Of a DNA stretch of 64,000 bases, positions 36,067-50,299 are shown in pieces. A model generated the notes under the pieces. That model worked only from the letters and a program-made list of their open reading frames with translations. It did not search any database and had not been told where the DNA came from. The position numbers and the translations under genes are program-made. Position 1 is the stretch's first letter. Each line of letters starts with the position of its first letter. This DNA is from Megalonaias nervosa (taxonomy: Eukaryota; Mollusca; Bivalvia; Unionida; Unionidae), in NCBI GenBank assembly GCA_016617855.1, contig JAECUM010003665.1:89872-153871 (forward strand), in the 5' to 3' direction.

Positions 36067-38410
36067 TACTGGAGATGATTCTTAGTGCTAAGTTTTATTA
36101 TACAGCCTGAGTGTGAGATGAATTTGGAATATACATCAAAGTCAAGTAGCAAAAGGACTTCACTGCTCTTACATTGATGAAGAAGTTGATGTCCCACACA
36201 GCCATCATCTTCAAAATCTTGTCACTGTTCCTAGGTGAAAAGCCATATCAACATTGCCTTTCACCAGAAGGCTTCTTATAATATCTGATGGTACTAAATG
36301 AAACTGGTACTTATCTGACATCCAGTATGGCGACCATGGCAGCCATCTTAACAATTTTGCTACTGCTACTTCTCCTAAATGGAATGAGATATTGAAATTG
36401 GGTTTTCACCAAAAGACTAATTTTGATATTTTATTGGTCCAGAATGAAAATACTGGTAGTGCTGATCTGATCTTGAATATGGCTGTCACAATGAACATAT
36501 TTTTGTCACAAGGATGGTTTAACACATCAACATGGGATTTTCACCAAAAGTCTTCAAATGATGCCTAGGTTTTGCTGAATTGAAAATGGTTGAAATCTTA
36601 CATCCAATATGACTGCCACAGTAGCTAATTTTATTGAAAATCTTGGCAATCAAAAATATAAGAGATGGATCAGCTCTTGACAGTTATAAAGAAGAAATGG
36701 TCTTAATCTTGAATTTCTGGAAATTGTCCCAAAAGACAGTCACTTTGAGGGACTCTTGTTCCATATACATGTACATACACCAAATTTTACAAACTTTTCA
36801 GTGTGATTTGGCTAGTACTGCCTTTTTGTGTCACTCTCCAATTTCTAGGACAGATTTACTGTGTCACAGTAGATCAATCTGAAAACTTCATAAATTACTA
36901 TTTCATTCATTAATGGTACCATAGAAGTTTCAACCCAAAAGCTGACACGTATTGTTGAAGGGGGAAAAACCCATATGGCATGGAACCATAAATATTTGAC
37001 CAAATTTGATGCAGAAAATCGTGGCATTAAGGTTTGACATTGTCCAGATTGTACGAATGATGCCTGACATTCAGTATGGCTCCTGAAAAGGGCTGGATTG
37101 CTCATTAAGCACACTAAGCATGTTTTTAGAGTACCAGCCCAACAGGCGCACCAGAAAAAATTAAAAATTAACTGTTGATGATAAAATTGAATGAATTTCG
37201 ATCTGCATGTACAAGTATTTTGATTTGGAATGATGGCAACACTGGTATTTTCCACCTTTTTAGCTTTTAATGGATTTTTTTGAGTTTCATATTTTGTAAG
37301 TAGGGGGGCACCATAATATTTTCAGTACTTAGGGCCCTGGAAGGCCTTAATCTGACAATGCTCCTGAACATTACTAAAAACTAGAATGTCTTTGTTAACC
37401 ACTTCTATTCATGGATAGCTCAACCGAAGTTGACTAAATTGGACAGCTTTTTTCCTGAGTAAAACCATTCTGATTTATTTTAGTGATGCCAGTCTGCAAC
37501 CAGAAATATCTCTGTTGCTAAAAATTTAAATATTTTTAAAGAGAAAGTCAGGGCTAAAATATAGTATTTACTCAACATTTGAACATAATTATTCCACCAG
37601 TTTTCAGATATGTGGTTTTATAAAATGACAGAAATGATCTTAAGAATGAGAAACTGTTATCTACCAATCTCTTCCAATTCATGTGCATTCAGTCATTAAA
37701 AATAAAGCCTGCCACATGATGTGTGGATGTACCATGACAAGTTAACCATGTCAAATAACACATGAAATTTTTGGTAAATTTATTCACCAGGTTGTGAAAT
37801 GCAATCAGGCCACCTCAATTTAACAAATAAAACAAATACAATAACAATATTAATTGTATTTGTATATTTTTCATGCATAAATGAATTTGTTTTCACATGT
37901 TTTGCTTGTTTTTAACCAATCGTCAACATTTACAAGATTTAGAATCAGAAAAGTTCTTGTCTAGATTTTGTATAAATTATATTTATATACTCACTTATAA
38001 GTTGAATCCAACTGCAGACTGCACAGACCCAGATCTGCCATTGCATATTTGCATGCAGACCTGGGTCTGTGCAGTTTGTTAGGAGTAATCAGTAGAACAA
38101 ACAACATAGACCCTGACTTGCAGGAGCATTATACTACAGCAGATCAGGATCTTTGTTGTTTGCAATTTGATGACTTAAAATTGAGTATGTATGGTATGTA
38201 AAGAAGAATCGATTTACCACTTATAAAGTTTAGAATTATTATACATTGTAATTAATAAATATAGTGTGTATAAAGTTAGTGAATGCTACAATATATATTG
38301 AATCTGAGGAAAGCACATACAAATAGATACGAATAAAAACATCTACATGCTGGGCACCTGGAGAGGGCAAGCATGATGCAGACCTTTGATGATTATATTT
38401 TGGTCTATTT
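36067..38410. other. ZMAT5 3' flank with degenerate satellite
   Basis: From about 36140 to 37090 blocks of the type CATCCA(G/A)TATG(G/A)C...GCCATCTT and TTTTCACCA(A/G)AAG recur about every 130-150 bp, an old tandem repeat. An AATAAA lies at about 37700. No gene recognised. Confidence 0.5.
38019..38170. repeat. Hairpin-bearing interspersed repeat
   Basis: CTGCACAGACCCAGATCTGC (38019-38038) pairs with GCAGACCTGGGTCTGTGCAG (38055-38074) across a 16-bp loop, nearly perfectly. The right arm and following sequence match 27085-27212, so this is the fuller copy of that family. Confidence 0.85.
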
Positions 38411-38637
38411 CTTGTTGTTGTTGTTGTAGGTTTAACACCATTTTTCAGCACTCGATAGACTAACTGGCATCTAGTATAACTAGTGGAAGAAGAATCAGTG
38501 AAAGCCTTGGGAATAACCACCAACCCATAGGAAGTTACTGGCAAGCTTTCTCACGTACCAACATAGGCTGAACCAAAGACTTGAATCCATGCAGATAAAA
38601 GCGAGTACTTTAGACCACTCAGTCACCCAGAGACCAC
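38411..38637 (-). mobile_element. tRNA-derived SINE, second copy (inverted)
   Basis: Reverse complement starts GGTCTCTGGGTGACTGAGTG and has an A box, a B-box-like GGATTCAAGTC, the GTGAGAAAGCTTGCCAGTAA body and the GTGCTGAAAAATGGTGTTAA end with a CAACAACAACAA tail. It is the same family as 13911-14158, more diverged. No clear target duplication. Confidence 0.85.
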
Positions 38638-40223
38638 CTATATCTTGATTATTTGATTAACCACAAATTTGCAAATTGGCACAATAGTTTAGAATTTAAT
38701 GAGGATTAATTTAGTGAAACTAAGTTTGAAGGCCAAATTTTCCCTTGAAATGACTTTTATTCAAAACTGATCAACAGAACTGGACTACATTCTTTTAATG
38801 AGAGACGAACTAAAAATTTTCTATAATTTAGTAATAACTGATGGGTCTCATTCCAGCATGAAGATCTTTTAGCAAGGGTTACCAGAATACCTGACTAAAT
38901 GCTATTGAACATTGTCATTTCAGTGTCAACCATGAAAGTACTTGTATGCCCTTTTAGTCTGCATTTTTATTCAGAACACCATTTCCATTGAAACTTAAAT
39001 GTTAATTACATTTGTGTTGAATTCATGCCTCATAAGCAGTTTACATCATATTTTGTACATTTTATGTGTTGATGTTGGATTATAGACACATATTTGCCTC
39101 CTGAAGACATGGAAGATATATGTTTCCTTTAGCATGAGCTTTCAGGTTTATCCATGCTGATGTATGATATACACAGAGGATATTTTCTTTTCCTGTGTAA
39201 ATGCTGGATATATTTCTTTGTGTGGTACTAAAAAACAATATTTTAACAAGTAGCAAAGCCATGAGTTAAAATGTATCGTATTTGGTACCACAAGATGAAA
39301 TGCATCCTGCATTTAAGTCTTTTTATTACACACCAGTCTTGCTCCTGAGTCGAAGCTTGCATGATTAAACTCATGCTTCCACATGACACCCCACCTCCCT
39401 TTTCATAAATTCATCTTACTTTCATATGCTGATCAAATGAATATCATTGAGTTAAGAGAGCTGTAGGATTGGGATGACCTAAATTGTCACAGCTACATTT
39501 TTGACATTTTGTAAAGTTTTTGATCATATCTGACCACAAAAAAAAAAAAGCCCGATTCAGCAATGCATTACAATTGGTTTGTCAGTGTTATCAGTGAAGT
39601 AAGGGGAGATAACTTCATATTAATCTGAATGGAGTCAAGTCAGATTTCCTAAGTAAAAATTAATTTACATATCTGAAATGTAATGCAGTTTCTTTTTATT
39701 TGTCCTAGCTCGCAAAGTGCTCATTTTGCTGCTGCAGGTATAACTTCTATAGGCACACACAATCAAGCATTGCATGGCATGATGGGAAATTTTATATTTT
39801 CCAACAAGTTTCAATATTTCACATTTAAGTATATAATAAAGTGTTTATGTAATAATTAATAATATGCAAATTTCAGGTTCTTTAAATTCATTGTTGTACT
39901 TTATTTTAAAAAGGAATTAAGAATTTTCTCTCCTGAACTTACAAAAGAAAATCTCAAAAAAACTTGAAAATGCATATCTTTTTTGTATCATTTCTGTTAT
40001 TTCTGAATATTAGATAACGAACTTTGTCTTTACAGTATTTTCTCTAGTAGAATGGACATATAGCTGTAAAGAGAATAGGCACAGATTTTCCACTGCATAA
40101 TGCATTGGAAGATCTCAATCCACACTGATCATTTGTTTATTCCAGTATTGTAAACAGATTAGACCTTGCTCCCAGAGTAGCCAGCTGCAGATCTTGGTTT
40201 ATGTTGTTCACAGCTGTTTGCTA
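38638..40223. other. Non-coding stretch
   Basis: No gene, RNA or clear repeat recognised. Confidence 0.4.
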
Positions 40224-41012
40224 TAGTGTTGTTCCGATTATCAATTATAATCAATCATCAGTTGGTTGAGCAAACCAATAAGATAAGCGATTGTGAAACT
40301 CCATAATTGATTGTGTGTAAGGGGAGTCTACATCATTTTTGTTCCCTGCAAAAAACAAAGGTTAGTAAAACTACTGTATAAATGGTAAGCTAAATAGGGC
40401 TTCCAATCCACTAAAATTGATCTGAATTATTTATATCCCTCACAACTTACAAATATAACAACATACTATAGTTTGTAGGTGCAGACTTTCATAATTAGGA
40501 ACATATAGTCATGATTACATGATCAAGCTGTTAAACTGTTGAGTTGATAAATTTAAAGTCATTTTGATGATTTGTTTCATTTCAAATGTAAAATCCTTTG
40601 TAGTATTTGTAAATAATGACAAACAAGAAAATCATGTTCTTCTATACTTTAAATTATAGACACATCACAAATGGATGAAGGGATTTTTGGGGATTGCAAG
40701 AGTATTTCAGTTATGTAAGACTATCAGCCATAAAGAGTTGTTTTCACTTAACACAGTTGTATGACAAATATAACACAATACAATAGAAAACAAATGTGAT
40801 ATTTTTATCAGGTTAAAGTATACATGTCATTAAAAGAGATTACTCCTGTACTGCAATCAACTTTTTGAACTCTTGATCAAAGATATAACTGTATAACAAA
40901 TGAAAATTAAAATTTGCTTTTAGTAACTGATTATAATCGATTATCAGTCAGTTAAGTGGAACTGATTATTGATTATGAAATAATCTGACTGATTTCCAGC
41001 ACTATTTTGCTA
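40216..41012. mobile_element. hAT-like non-autonomous element, about 780 bp
   Basis: The body 40224-41004 starts TAGTGTTGTTCCGATTATC and ends GATTTCCAGCACTA. GTTTGCTA (40216-40223) and TTTTGCTA (41005-41012) are a 7-of-8 target duplication. The subterminal parts are rich in AATCGATTATCAGT-like inverted motifs facing each other. No transposase frame inside. Confidence 0.65.
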
Positions 41013-44000
41013 GTTATATATTGATGGAGTTGGTATTTCCAATTGTACTTAGAATATATACAGGTGTTTCAAGGTGTACTTGTACGTAGGAGTATCAGAC
41101 AACAGAGAAGTATGCATGATAAGATTTATGGAAATATTGGCTTAGTATTTTATATTTTAAATAATAATAATAAAATATTTTAAATATTTTATAAAGATAT
41201 ACAAAACAATATTTGTTGATAAATCTTAATGCTGTATGATGCATGCCCTTCAGAGTCAGATATGAAGGACTCCTCCATTTATTCTGTGATACATTTTATT
41301 TCAGTCGAACAACATAGGCCTGGATCTGACAGTACTTAATGAAAGATTAATTGTCTCTCATACTTGTGTGTTTTTATTGAACTTCATTGTAGAATTTTGA
41401 AACCCAATTAGTGTTTGAGGAGATGTGCAGTTCATGCAAATAAGGTCCAGATTAATAAGTAAACAGGAGCAACACTGATGATATCAAGAACAGCAGTAAA
41501 CATTTTTTCTTGGCCTAAGACTGAAACGAATATTTAATCATTAACTGTTTTTGTGCATCATTCTATGTCCAGACATTTTGAAGTCAAGGAAGAAATGACT
41601 AATACATTTACAGATTTTGATAGGTTTTTGACTGAGTATGGAGAATGTGGAAAAAAGACTGATTCACAGTTAGGTTACATTTTTGTATGTTTCTATATTT
41701 ATCAAAATTTTTAAGTTGTGTGTAGTTGTAGGAGCAATATTTAAAGATCTTATCAGTCAGTGGAACCTGGTGGCATTTTTCATTCACTCCTATGGTGAGA
41801 TCCCAGTGTGATAGCAAAAGAAAAACCAAAACCAAAGAGAAAGATGAAAAGTGATCTCCCTAGTAACTAGTACATCATTGTAATTGCAAGGTAGTGTCAT
41901 ACATGTTTTCAGAATGCACATTAGCATAAAAGTGAAATATGAAAGAAAGTACATGTATGTGTATTTTCATAAGATTCTTTATTTCTCTAATTTATACAAT
42001 GTTTTCATCCCAAAGTTCTTACTCTCATTCGGTTTAAATAATACATAACTTCCTTTTTTTCACAACATTTACTGTCACACTATAGTCAAAAGTATTTTCC
42101 TGCTCTACTGAGGGTTACAGGGTAATTGAAAACCCACTGCAACAGCAGTTATTTAACACTATTTTGTTCATGGTGTAAAAGTATTGTTCACATCTGAAAA
42201 AAAAGAAAAAAATCCAGTTTACTTCAGGATAGAAAAGATATAAATCTAACTGAAAGATGAACTCTCTCTTCAGGGGGGTGAAGATAGGTATTGCTACAAC
42301 AACAAGAAAACAAAGAAGATGAAGTTTCAGAAGCAGCATCAACAAGCAGCATATTTACTCCAGTTTTATTGATGCCAGCAAAATGTGATTTAAGAAACAT
42401 GTTTCCAAAATCTGATGCAGATGCCACATAAATGGATGCCAGTTATAAAGCTACACCAAGTCTTCTGTCTTCTTGCTGCAAAAAAGTGGACAGCCCAAGA
42501 AAAATGTGCAAAATAGAACAGGAATGTTACAGAGTTTAATGGATCAGTTAAAACAAGAATTCACTCAATTTAGTATGTTGCAAAGTTCTTCTCTATCTTG
42601 TCTTAACGCCAACGTAAAGCTCATTCATTATCCTGACAAAAAGTGGACATAACTACATATATGGAAGAAAATGTTTTGTCATTTTTGCATCAGTAATCTT
42701 GAGAAGATATCATGTCAAAGATCTCATGGCTTTGTCATCATCAGAAGACTTGTATAATGAAAAAATTCAATAGCCCCTTCTTTAGACAATCATTTTTATA
42801 TGGTTTTAGTGAGGAACAAAGCAAAAGCAGCAATGCAAAGTCATCATTAATAATACTTCCAAAGAAATCACCATATAAGAATGTTATTGGAATGTGTTGA
42901 AAGGAACCATTCCATTGACAAAAGCATGGAACATCATTCAGCACAGCATCATCACGTAGTTTGAAACAGTGAAAAAGAAAATTCCTGTGACCCAAAAGAA
43001 AAACGTGCTTGCTTGAAGAGAAGGGTTTACTGGAGTAGCTGATTCCATGTTCAGAGTATTAGCTGATTCTCTGTTAGACGGAATCATGAATTCTCTTTGA
43101 GATAAAGTGGATGGTTCATTCTTGTATGACAACACCAATACAAAACTTTATGAAAAGATGAAAATTAATGTTGGTCCCATACACACAGTGGTGCATGTCA
43201 GACTCTGCTCTTGGTAAGAGCAGCAGACACCACACTTGCCACCAAATTCTAATATAACAGAGACAACTAATTTACCACAAGAGTTACAGTCTTTGATGGA
43301 TTAATCAAACTTGTAAGAAATGGAAAAATCACAACAGCACAGACAGTTTTTGCAATATCTTCAAAAATGTCACCAGAAAGCTGTAGAGATACCTAAACCA
43401 ACTCTTAACCACCCCAAGAATTTGATGACTGAAGAATAAACAGCAGCCACAGTAACAATACCTGCCATAGTCACAACAGATCTCCTGGAAATGTGATGGA
43501 TTACAAAAGCAAGTGGAAGAAATCATTCCCAAGGAATGCAATGGAAAATATGTTTGCCTCTACACATTGTAAATGACCATCCTCACATGCCCTATTGATA
43601 AAAACGTCATCATTTAGTGTATCAAGGAAAATTGATTCCTGGATCTAATATGCTTGATTTGAGCAATGATTCTCTCAGATTTTTGAACCCTTGGAATGGC
43701 AAGAGTTCTTGTTATGACTGAGTGTAACCAATGTTCCTCAAGATAGAATTGGAAATCCACAACTTTGGATTTGATGTCATAGAATATTAATCAATGCCTA
43801 TTTTGGGAAGCATGGTGGAGTCCTCAATAACATGCTTTACCAAGCTGTACATGGGCTGAAATGAGGTGATGATTCCTGCCCAAACCCAACGATTAATGTC
43901 AGGTTTCTCAGACTGAAAGGTCGAGACCTGGTTTAAAGAAGGGCAACCAAAGGCTTTTGATTCAGGATAATGCCAGACTGCCAGGTTTAATACCTGAACT

Positions 44001-45649
44001 CAGGAGAAAACTCCTGCAGCAATGTTTTCTCATATTAAGTGAAGAGTGAACAGTAATGACACTGATTTTATAAGAAGTAGGCACTTTTGTTTTCCTTGTG
44101 AAAAACAACAAGCATCATCAGTGAATTCTGAAAATTATATCAATGGGACATGCAAATAATTATATAGTAACTTCATTTTTACACCTTGAACTACATCTAA
44201 ACTTTAAATGATTTTACTGATCAATTTGTGTATTTTTTCTTTTTCTAAGAAGACATACTCTTGCACATGTGGAGAATCTTTATGGATCATTACCATGTAA
44301 TTATATTGATCTATACATATATATTTTATTCTCTTCCCATGTAATGACTCTAAATTTAAATAGGGATCGGTATTGCAAAACAGTATAAGCCCTAAGTTTA
44401 AAGACACAATTTTGCAAATTAAATTGACTCTCAATATTATTTCCTTCTTCCCTTACCTTGTTTTCTTCACTCCCCTTTTTTTACAGTATACAGTAGTTTT
44501 TCTGTGTTAGAATACAAGCTGTTTTAAGATAACAATAATATGACATCATCATATATAACTCACATTAGCCAGGTGATGTGAGACTGTGTAATTCACTATT
44601 AGAAAAGCTAGCATCTGCAAATGAAGAGTTAATTCCCTTAAAATTTTTTTTAATGCTAATCTAATAAATGTTATGGAGACATTTTGTTAGTTTTAAAATG
44701 ACCTTTAAGCATATTATCATTGGAACAAGCTTGTACTGTGTTTTGAAGTTGGTTGATAAGACTGGGAAAATATAAGAATTAATTTTCAATTATTTGCTGA
44801 ATATCTAGTCTAGTTTCTTGAAATAAACTACTTTTTGTCTTCTATAATTACTTGCATATAGTATAGGTGTACATACTATAATAAACCTGTTGATGATAGC
44901 AACATTTGCAGAGTGAAGATACCTATTTTGGAGGGTTTTTACTGGTTGAAGTTGACACAAAACAATAATCTATGATCTACATTGTTATAAAGCATGAGAA
45001 TAAGAAACTTTGATATAATTCAGCTGTCACACATTTTTATTTTAGTTTCAAAAAGTTAGGTCTAGTAGTGAAGTGCAGGGTTACAAAATACCTGCTGGCA
45101 ATAGTTTTGTCAATGCAGCATTTTACTGTTGAATTAATAGAATACATATAGTGTTTTTGAAACTTGTTTCTTATATACAGGTCTATTTGGACTATTTACT
45201 ATGCCTTATGGTCATTATAGTCATATTGATTAAAATAGAAGCTACTATTGATAATATTATCATGTTTATCCTTTTAGGATATTGCATTGAGTTTGTTTTT
45301 TTTCATTAAGGTTTTATTTTTCAGGAAGTGGGTTTGAAGGGGAACATTTTGGTCATATAATTGTCAGCATTCTTCTCAATTGCAAGTTAGCTGAGATGCT
45401 GACAAAATATCTATATAAAGTTTGGATTTCACCCTCTTATCTACGAGTAATTTAGTTTTTGGAAACTTTAATTGTTGAGGATTGTTTACAGAAAAGATTG
45501 AAATGAAAGATATTTTCGTAAGATGTAGGGACAAGAATGATATAACCCTATTAATTAATACTCTTCTGCCCAAAAAATAGTTACTGGAGAAGTGAGTGGG
45601 GTTTTGTAGCAAGGTTTGGTAATCATTCAAGCAGAAGATGGGGAGAGGC
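41013..45649. other. Non-coding stretch
   Basis: No gene recognised. From about 42.7 to 44.0 kb the composition is somewhat coding-like but in-frame stops are about as frequent as chance, so I do not call a pseudogene. Confidence 0.4.
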
Positions 45650-47540
45650 CATATTGTTCAAGAATGCATTCAAGTATTGAAAGAAATAAAGGATCCCAAG
45701 GGAATTTACATTATATTAGGTGCCGTTATAAATAATCAAAGCAATATTAATAGCCATTTATGGATGAAATTAAAACAATCCAAAATGCTTTAAACAACTC
45801 TTTGCACATATAGAGAATTTGGATAATTCATCAATAATAACTGGAGGGGATTGGAATGAACCACTAGACTATGCTGTAGATATAATTATGTACATGATAA
45901 GAATGCACACAAAAACAAATTCAATAAAGGGAAGAATTTGACATTATAGATGTTAAGAAGTGAGTAGAACCCTGCTGTCAGACAGTATAGTTTGGCAAGC
46001 TTTAATACTGAGATCTGTTACAAATCTGAGCATTCTCCTGTTTCCTTCACCATTAAATTTAGTGAAGACATAAGAGGATCAGACACATGGAAATTTATTA
46101 ATGGTATTTTAAGTAACCTTGAATTTGTAGATATCCTTAAAAATTGTATCTCTGCTACTGTTGATCATTATAAAATGAACAATGGTAATAACAAGCATGA
46201 TACAACTAATTTTAACATAAATGTTCAATTGTTTTGGGAAACTTTGAAACTAATAACACATGAAAAAACTATCTCTTACTCTTCTGTAAGAAAAAAGAGT
46301 TAATGGAGAGGGAAAAAGAGTCTAAATTAAAATGTTTGTATGACTTGCAATCTTAAAGACAGGGTTGATGAACTTGTCATTCTGGAAACAAATTTGAAAA
46401 AGTTAAAGGCATGGTCTTAAGTGCAAAATTAAGATGGAAACTGTCGGAGGAGTCGGAGAGGATTTAACATTCTTTTGTGACCTTGACAAAATACATTACA
46501 CTGAAAATCTGATACCTTAGTTTATTCTTGATGATAGAAGTGAACTTAAAATCATAACAGCATTTTAATTGTACATAAAACCTCTTACAAAAACATTTAT
46601 TCAACTTCAAATCCCCAAGTCAATAACTCAATTGAATTGCCTGTTTGACTCAATAAATCTCTTTATTCAGCAACAATGTTTATATGCTCTGAAAAGTGTG
46701 AAGAATGGTATGTCATCTGGCATTGATGGTTTTAATGCAGAGTTCTATAAATTTTAATTGATTGACCATGGGCCTATTTTGGTTAGGGCTGTGATGTATA
46801 TCTATATTGTGTACTCAACTTTTGTCCATGATTGTTGTTTGTACTTTAAGATAATGGTCATTTGTTAACAACATGTTTAAATAAGTAACTATTGTCCAGT
46901 ATTGTAAGTTGTAAGTAACATTTTGAAATAATTTTTGAGTTAGGAACATTCAGGCGCAGATTTGTCTACAATTTGATTGGAATTTTGCATAAAAATGATT
47001 CACAATTAGGTCAAGTGGAAATGTGAATCAGCAGGGTTTTGATAAACAAATAATTAATTCCAATCTTAGATCAGTTTTCGGAATCCATTTGTTATCAGAT
47101 TTTACAGATGTCATCAGGTATAATACAAGATGAATTATTTATTTAAGTTATTCATTGAAGTTACGTGTACTAAGTGCTAGTTGACTTTGGATACACACTA
47201 CTTTGAAACCTCATTCAAAGGCATTCTGGATTGCATTATTATGGTACATCATGACATTCAAGACTATTAGAATCCATTCAGAACATTCTATATTTTTGTA
47301 CTTGTGACATTTAGGATTATCTGGGATTTAATTCACAATACTGTGTCTCTTGAATTTTCACTTTGTATTGTAGAGAAATAAACAATTTATCCTTAAGGTG
47401 ATTTTTGACATCTTTCTGTTACATACAGCCCTAAATTATGCATACAAAACAATAGTCTGTCTGTTACAGAAAAGCAAGGAGTTAGTGTATGTATTCTGAT
47501 GAAAGGAAATCAAGTTTTTATCTAAAATATTGGTGACCCA

Positions 47541-47567
47541 TCTCTCTCTCTCTCTCTCTATCTCTCG

Positions 47568-47608
<41 letters not shown>
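47541..47608. repeat. (TC)n microsatellite
   Basis: About 34 TC units with a few interruptions, inside the L1-like relic. Confidence 0.95.
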
Positions 47609-47615
<7 letters not shown>

Positions 47616-48004
47616 TGTTGACAAATGTTGACCTAAAATTGTTTTATCATTTATTGCCCACAGATCAAAGAAGGCATTACCATAGATAATAAGTGAAACA
47701 CAATCCGATTTGTTTGAAGATTCGGCATGTCAGTGACTGTACACGTCTTATTTTTTATTGCAAAAAAAGCACTGGAAGATGACATCCCAGCACTTTTTAT
47801 GCTTCTTGATTCTAAGAAAGCTATGATATATCCAGCTGTGTTTTTAATGACAGACACTGCTCTCAATTTTTCCGTATAAAGCAAGGGGTCATAAATGGTG
47901 ATCTTGTTTCACCATATATATTCATAATAGCTCTAGAATTATTAAGCGCTGTTCAGATATAAATGATAAAAAATTAACTGAATACAGAATACATAATAAG
48001 CCAG

Positions 48005-48633
48005 CACCATAGAAACTATTTCATATAGACATGTTTGAAGAGTTTGAAGGAACATTATTCTTTTTAAGCTGTCTTATTAGCTGACTATGACACTTTCCTC
48101 AACACTGCTTTAAATATTCTAGACAGCTTCTCCTGCTGCTCTGGATTAGGGTGAACTTTGACAACACTCCAGTAATATAGCTTGATGTAAATGGGGTTGT
48201 GATGAAGAATCAAGAACAGCAAAAATATTACACAAAATTTCTCTGGTAGTTTTATACTTATTGGAATTAAATTTGATTTCAACAAAAGCAACACTACTGT
48301 CATAAATTATACGGAGAAAATTAAGTCAATTAAAAATACTTTGGTAATTAGTCTTTTAGAAATCTGTTCATGCTTGGAAAAATCACAGCAAATGCATCTG
48401 TAGCTTTGCCCAAGCTTGATCACAGTTTTATGGTACTCCCTGATCTTACAAAGGAAATCATACAGTATATCCAAACAGTATTTCTTAACTGAAGATGCCA
48501 CACATCCAATCTTTTTGTCAAGCAGTTAAGATCATGTGGACTAAAAATTAATCGATTCACTCAACCATTCACCATAGAAACTATTTCATATAGACATGTT
48601 TGAAGAGTTTGAAGGAACATTATTCTTTTTAAG
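48005..48633 (+). repeat. 64-bp exact duplication within the L1-like relic
   Basis: 48005-48068 and 48570-48633 are identical (CACCATAGAAACTATTTCAT to TTCTTTTTAAG), 565 bp apart, in an otherwise badly decayed element. The second copy is out of place in the LINE protein order. Confidence 0.85.
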
Positions 48634-49204
48634 AAAAGAAATACTCAACATAGTTTGACAGAAGTTTGACATTTTTTTGGATACATGTGTTTTTCCATGA
48701 ATTACTATCCGTATACAAACCCTGACATTTTTTTATCAGTGCCACTAGGGTGTAATAATATATAAAGATAAATGATAACACAGTCTTTCTGAATGTTTAC
48801 TTTATTGTTTTTAATGATGTAATATGAAAGATGGCATGTTCCTTGCTAACAGTGAGTTCATGAACAAGTTTAATATCAATACTACTTTTGCAGAATTTGA
48901 TGGAGTTCTTTACACATTACCTGGAAAATACTATAAAATTAGAGTTTCCACTACATAAAAATACAAATCTTCTCAGGTAGCAGGACTTATTTGCAAAGTC
49001 ATTTTTATAAACAATTTTTGTGGAAGCAATAGGCTTCCATTTCAAATGGAGATTAAGTCAAACTCTATTTATGCATCAGAATTAATTGCATGAATTTTGT
49101 AAATCAATATATTTCCTTCCCATCTCTACAACTGTGGATGCAGGACTTCAGAGTTTTCAATATAAAGTTCTTCACAGAAGTCTCTGTACTCCTAGCATAT
49201 TGTT

Positions 49205-50028
49205 TAAAATTATTGTTATTATTATTATTATTATTATTATCATGTGCATGCATGCTCAGCCATTTAACAATGTCATCATCAGCAAGTTGCAGAGCCTGCA
49301 GTCCACCGAGGAATTTTGTCAGTGGACGGTTGTTCACAATGTGTGACATGATCTGAAGGGCTCCACAGCAACAGGAAAAGATAGTGGCCTGACCCTAATG
49401 GACAAGGTTGACTGCACAATGACCCTGTCCTGTCTGAAAGCGGTTCAGTGTGTTCCACAGATGACGTGGAAGGTTGAAGCCAGGAGGTTAGACATATGGC
49501 TCAGCTACGAGGGTGCGGTTTACAACATCTGTTGAAGACCACTCGACTCTCCATGCCAAAATAGCTGTCATTTCCTCCGACAACGAACCTAACCAGACTG
49601 GGCATCTCGAAGTCAAGTGGACTGCTGGATCTGAGGTGATGTCCGTGTACAGTGGAAGTTTCTCACTGGCGTAGATCTTAGCCAACACTTTTGTGGTTGC
49701 TTCCTGGCGATGCAGATGTGGAGGAGGAATGTTGCTGAGTACCAGCAGCCATGGTAAAGGAGTACGACATAGTGTTCCAGAGATTATGTGCATTGTTGTG
49801 TTGAGCTGGACATCAATTAACTTAGTGTGGGATGATCGAACCCAGACAGGAGCACAATACTCAGCTGTTGAATAACAGAGGGCCAGTGTTGATGTCTTGA
49901 GTGTCTGAGCATTAGCACCCCAGGTTGAGCCAGCCAGTTTGCGAAGTAGGTTGTTGCGAGTATATTGGTATCAGGTTGTGTTTTATTTGCTGCCTAATGA
50001 GGAGGATGCAAAGCGTACGGTTTGCATT
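49205..50028 (-). mobile_element. Jockey-like LINE, 3' part with ATT/AAT tail
   Basis: Minus-strand continuation of the reverse transcriptase ORF interrupted at 50028. From the junction it reads NANRTLCILL, then after gaps TPLPWLLVLSNIPPPHLHRQ (about 49690-49760) and LWNTLNRFQTGQGHC-type and MSHIVNNRPLTKFLGG segments (about 49290-49460), the usual C-terminal region of jockey-type RT proteins. It ends in an (AAT)n run on this strand (49211-49241), the expected 3' tail. Frame shifts are present near 49480 and 49900. Confidence 0.85.
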
Positions 50029-50047
50029 AGCAGCAGAGAGGGTGAAC
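50029..50047 (+). repeat. Left terminal inverted repeat
   Basis: AGCAGCAGAGAGGGTGAAC, a 19-bp exact inverted match to 62024-62042. It starts with AG, as Polinton termini do. Confidence 0.92.
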
Positions 50048-50290
50048 CAACAAATGATTGAAAATGCCAAAAATCTCAAAAACAAGGTCTTTACAAAACA
50101 AAAGTGTCGAAAAAGCGTCGACAAATAAATGTAAATTAATTATTTTTCTGAATTGGCCACACAATAGAGGCTGAACAGGCCAAGGGATCGAAAAAGACCG
50201 AAATGTCAAAAATAAGTTTTTTTTTGCAAAAGTGTCGAAAAGCGTCGACGATAAATGTAAATGAATTATTTTTCTGAGTTGGCCACACGA
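50041..50290 (+). repeat. Two subterminal direct repeats, about 128 bp each
   Basis: CAAAAGTGTCGAAAA(A)GCGTCGAC followed by ATAAATGTAAAT, TTATTTTTCTGA and TTGGCCACAC occurs at 50099-50165 and again at 50227-50290. The parts before them (TGAAC...AAAATG / AAATGTC, CAAAAA) also align. Such subterminal repeats can be integrase-binding or replication-related sites; that role is inference. Confidence 0.85.
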
Positions 50291-50299
50291 TCTTTGTCT

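Larger units (their letters stand above)
45650..49204 (+). mobile_element. Decayed L1-like LINE (ORF2 relic)
   Basis: Scattered plus-strand segments in the order of an L1-type ORF2. At 45992-46303 is an endonuclease-to-RT linker with SEHSPVSFTIKFSED and DTWKFINGIL. At about 46690-46755 is NGMSSGIDGFNAEFYKF. At about 47790 is FMLLDSKKAM (RT motif A region). At about 47880-47925 is KQGVINGDLVSPYIF, the motif with the GDxxSP core. At about 48360-48490 is LFMLGKITANASVALPKLDH and the segment after it. At about 49090-49200 is LQSFQYKVLHRSL near the C-terminus. Stops and frame shifts break it everywhere. The order and orientation identify it despite heavy decay. It stops where the minus-strand LINE tail begins. 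Confidence 0.75.

Noticed and set aside
42860..44040. Plus-strand frame that looks like a decayed protein-coding sequence
   Set aside because: About 17 stops in roughly 390 codons is near what chance gives at this base composition, and no segment matches a family I know.
49104..49349. Asn-rich C-terminus of the LINE protein as a real extension
   Set aside because: The Asn run is the (AAT)n 3' tail read through.
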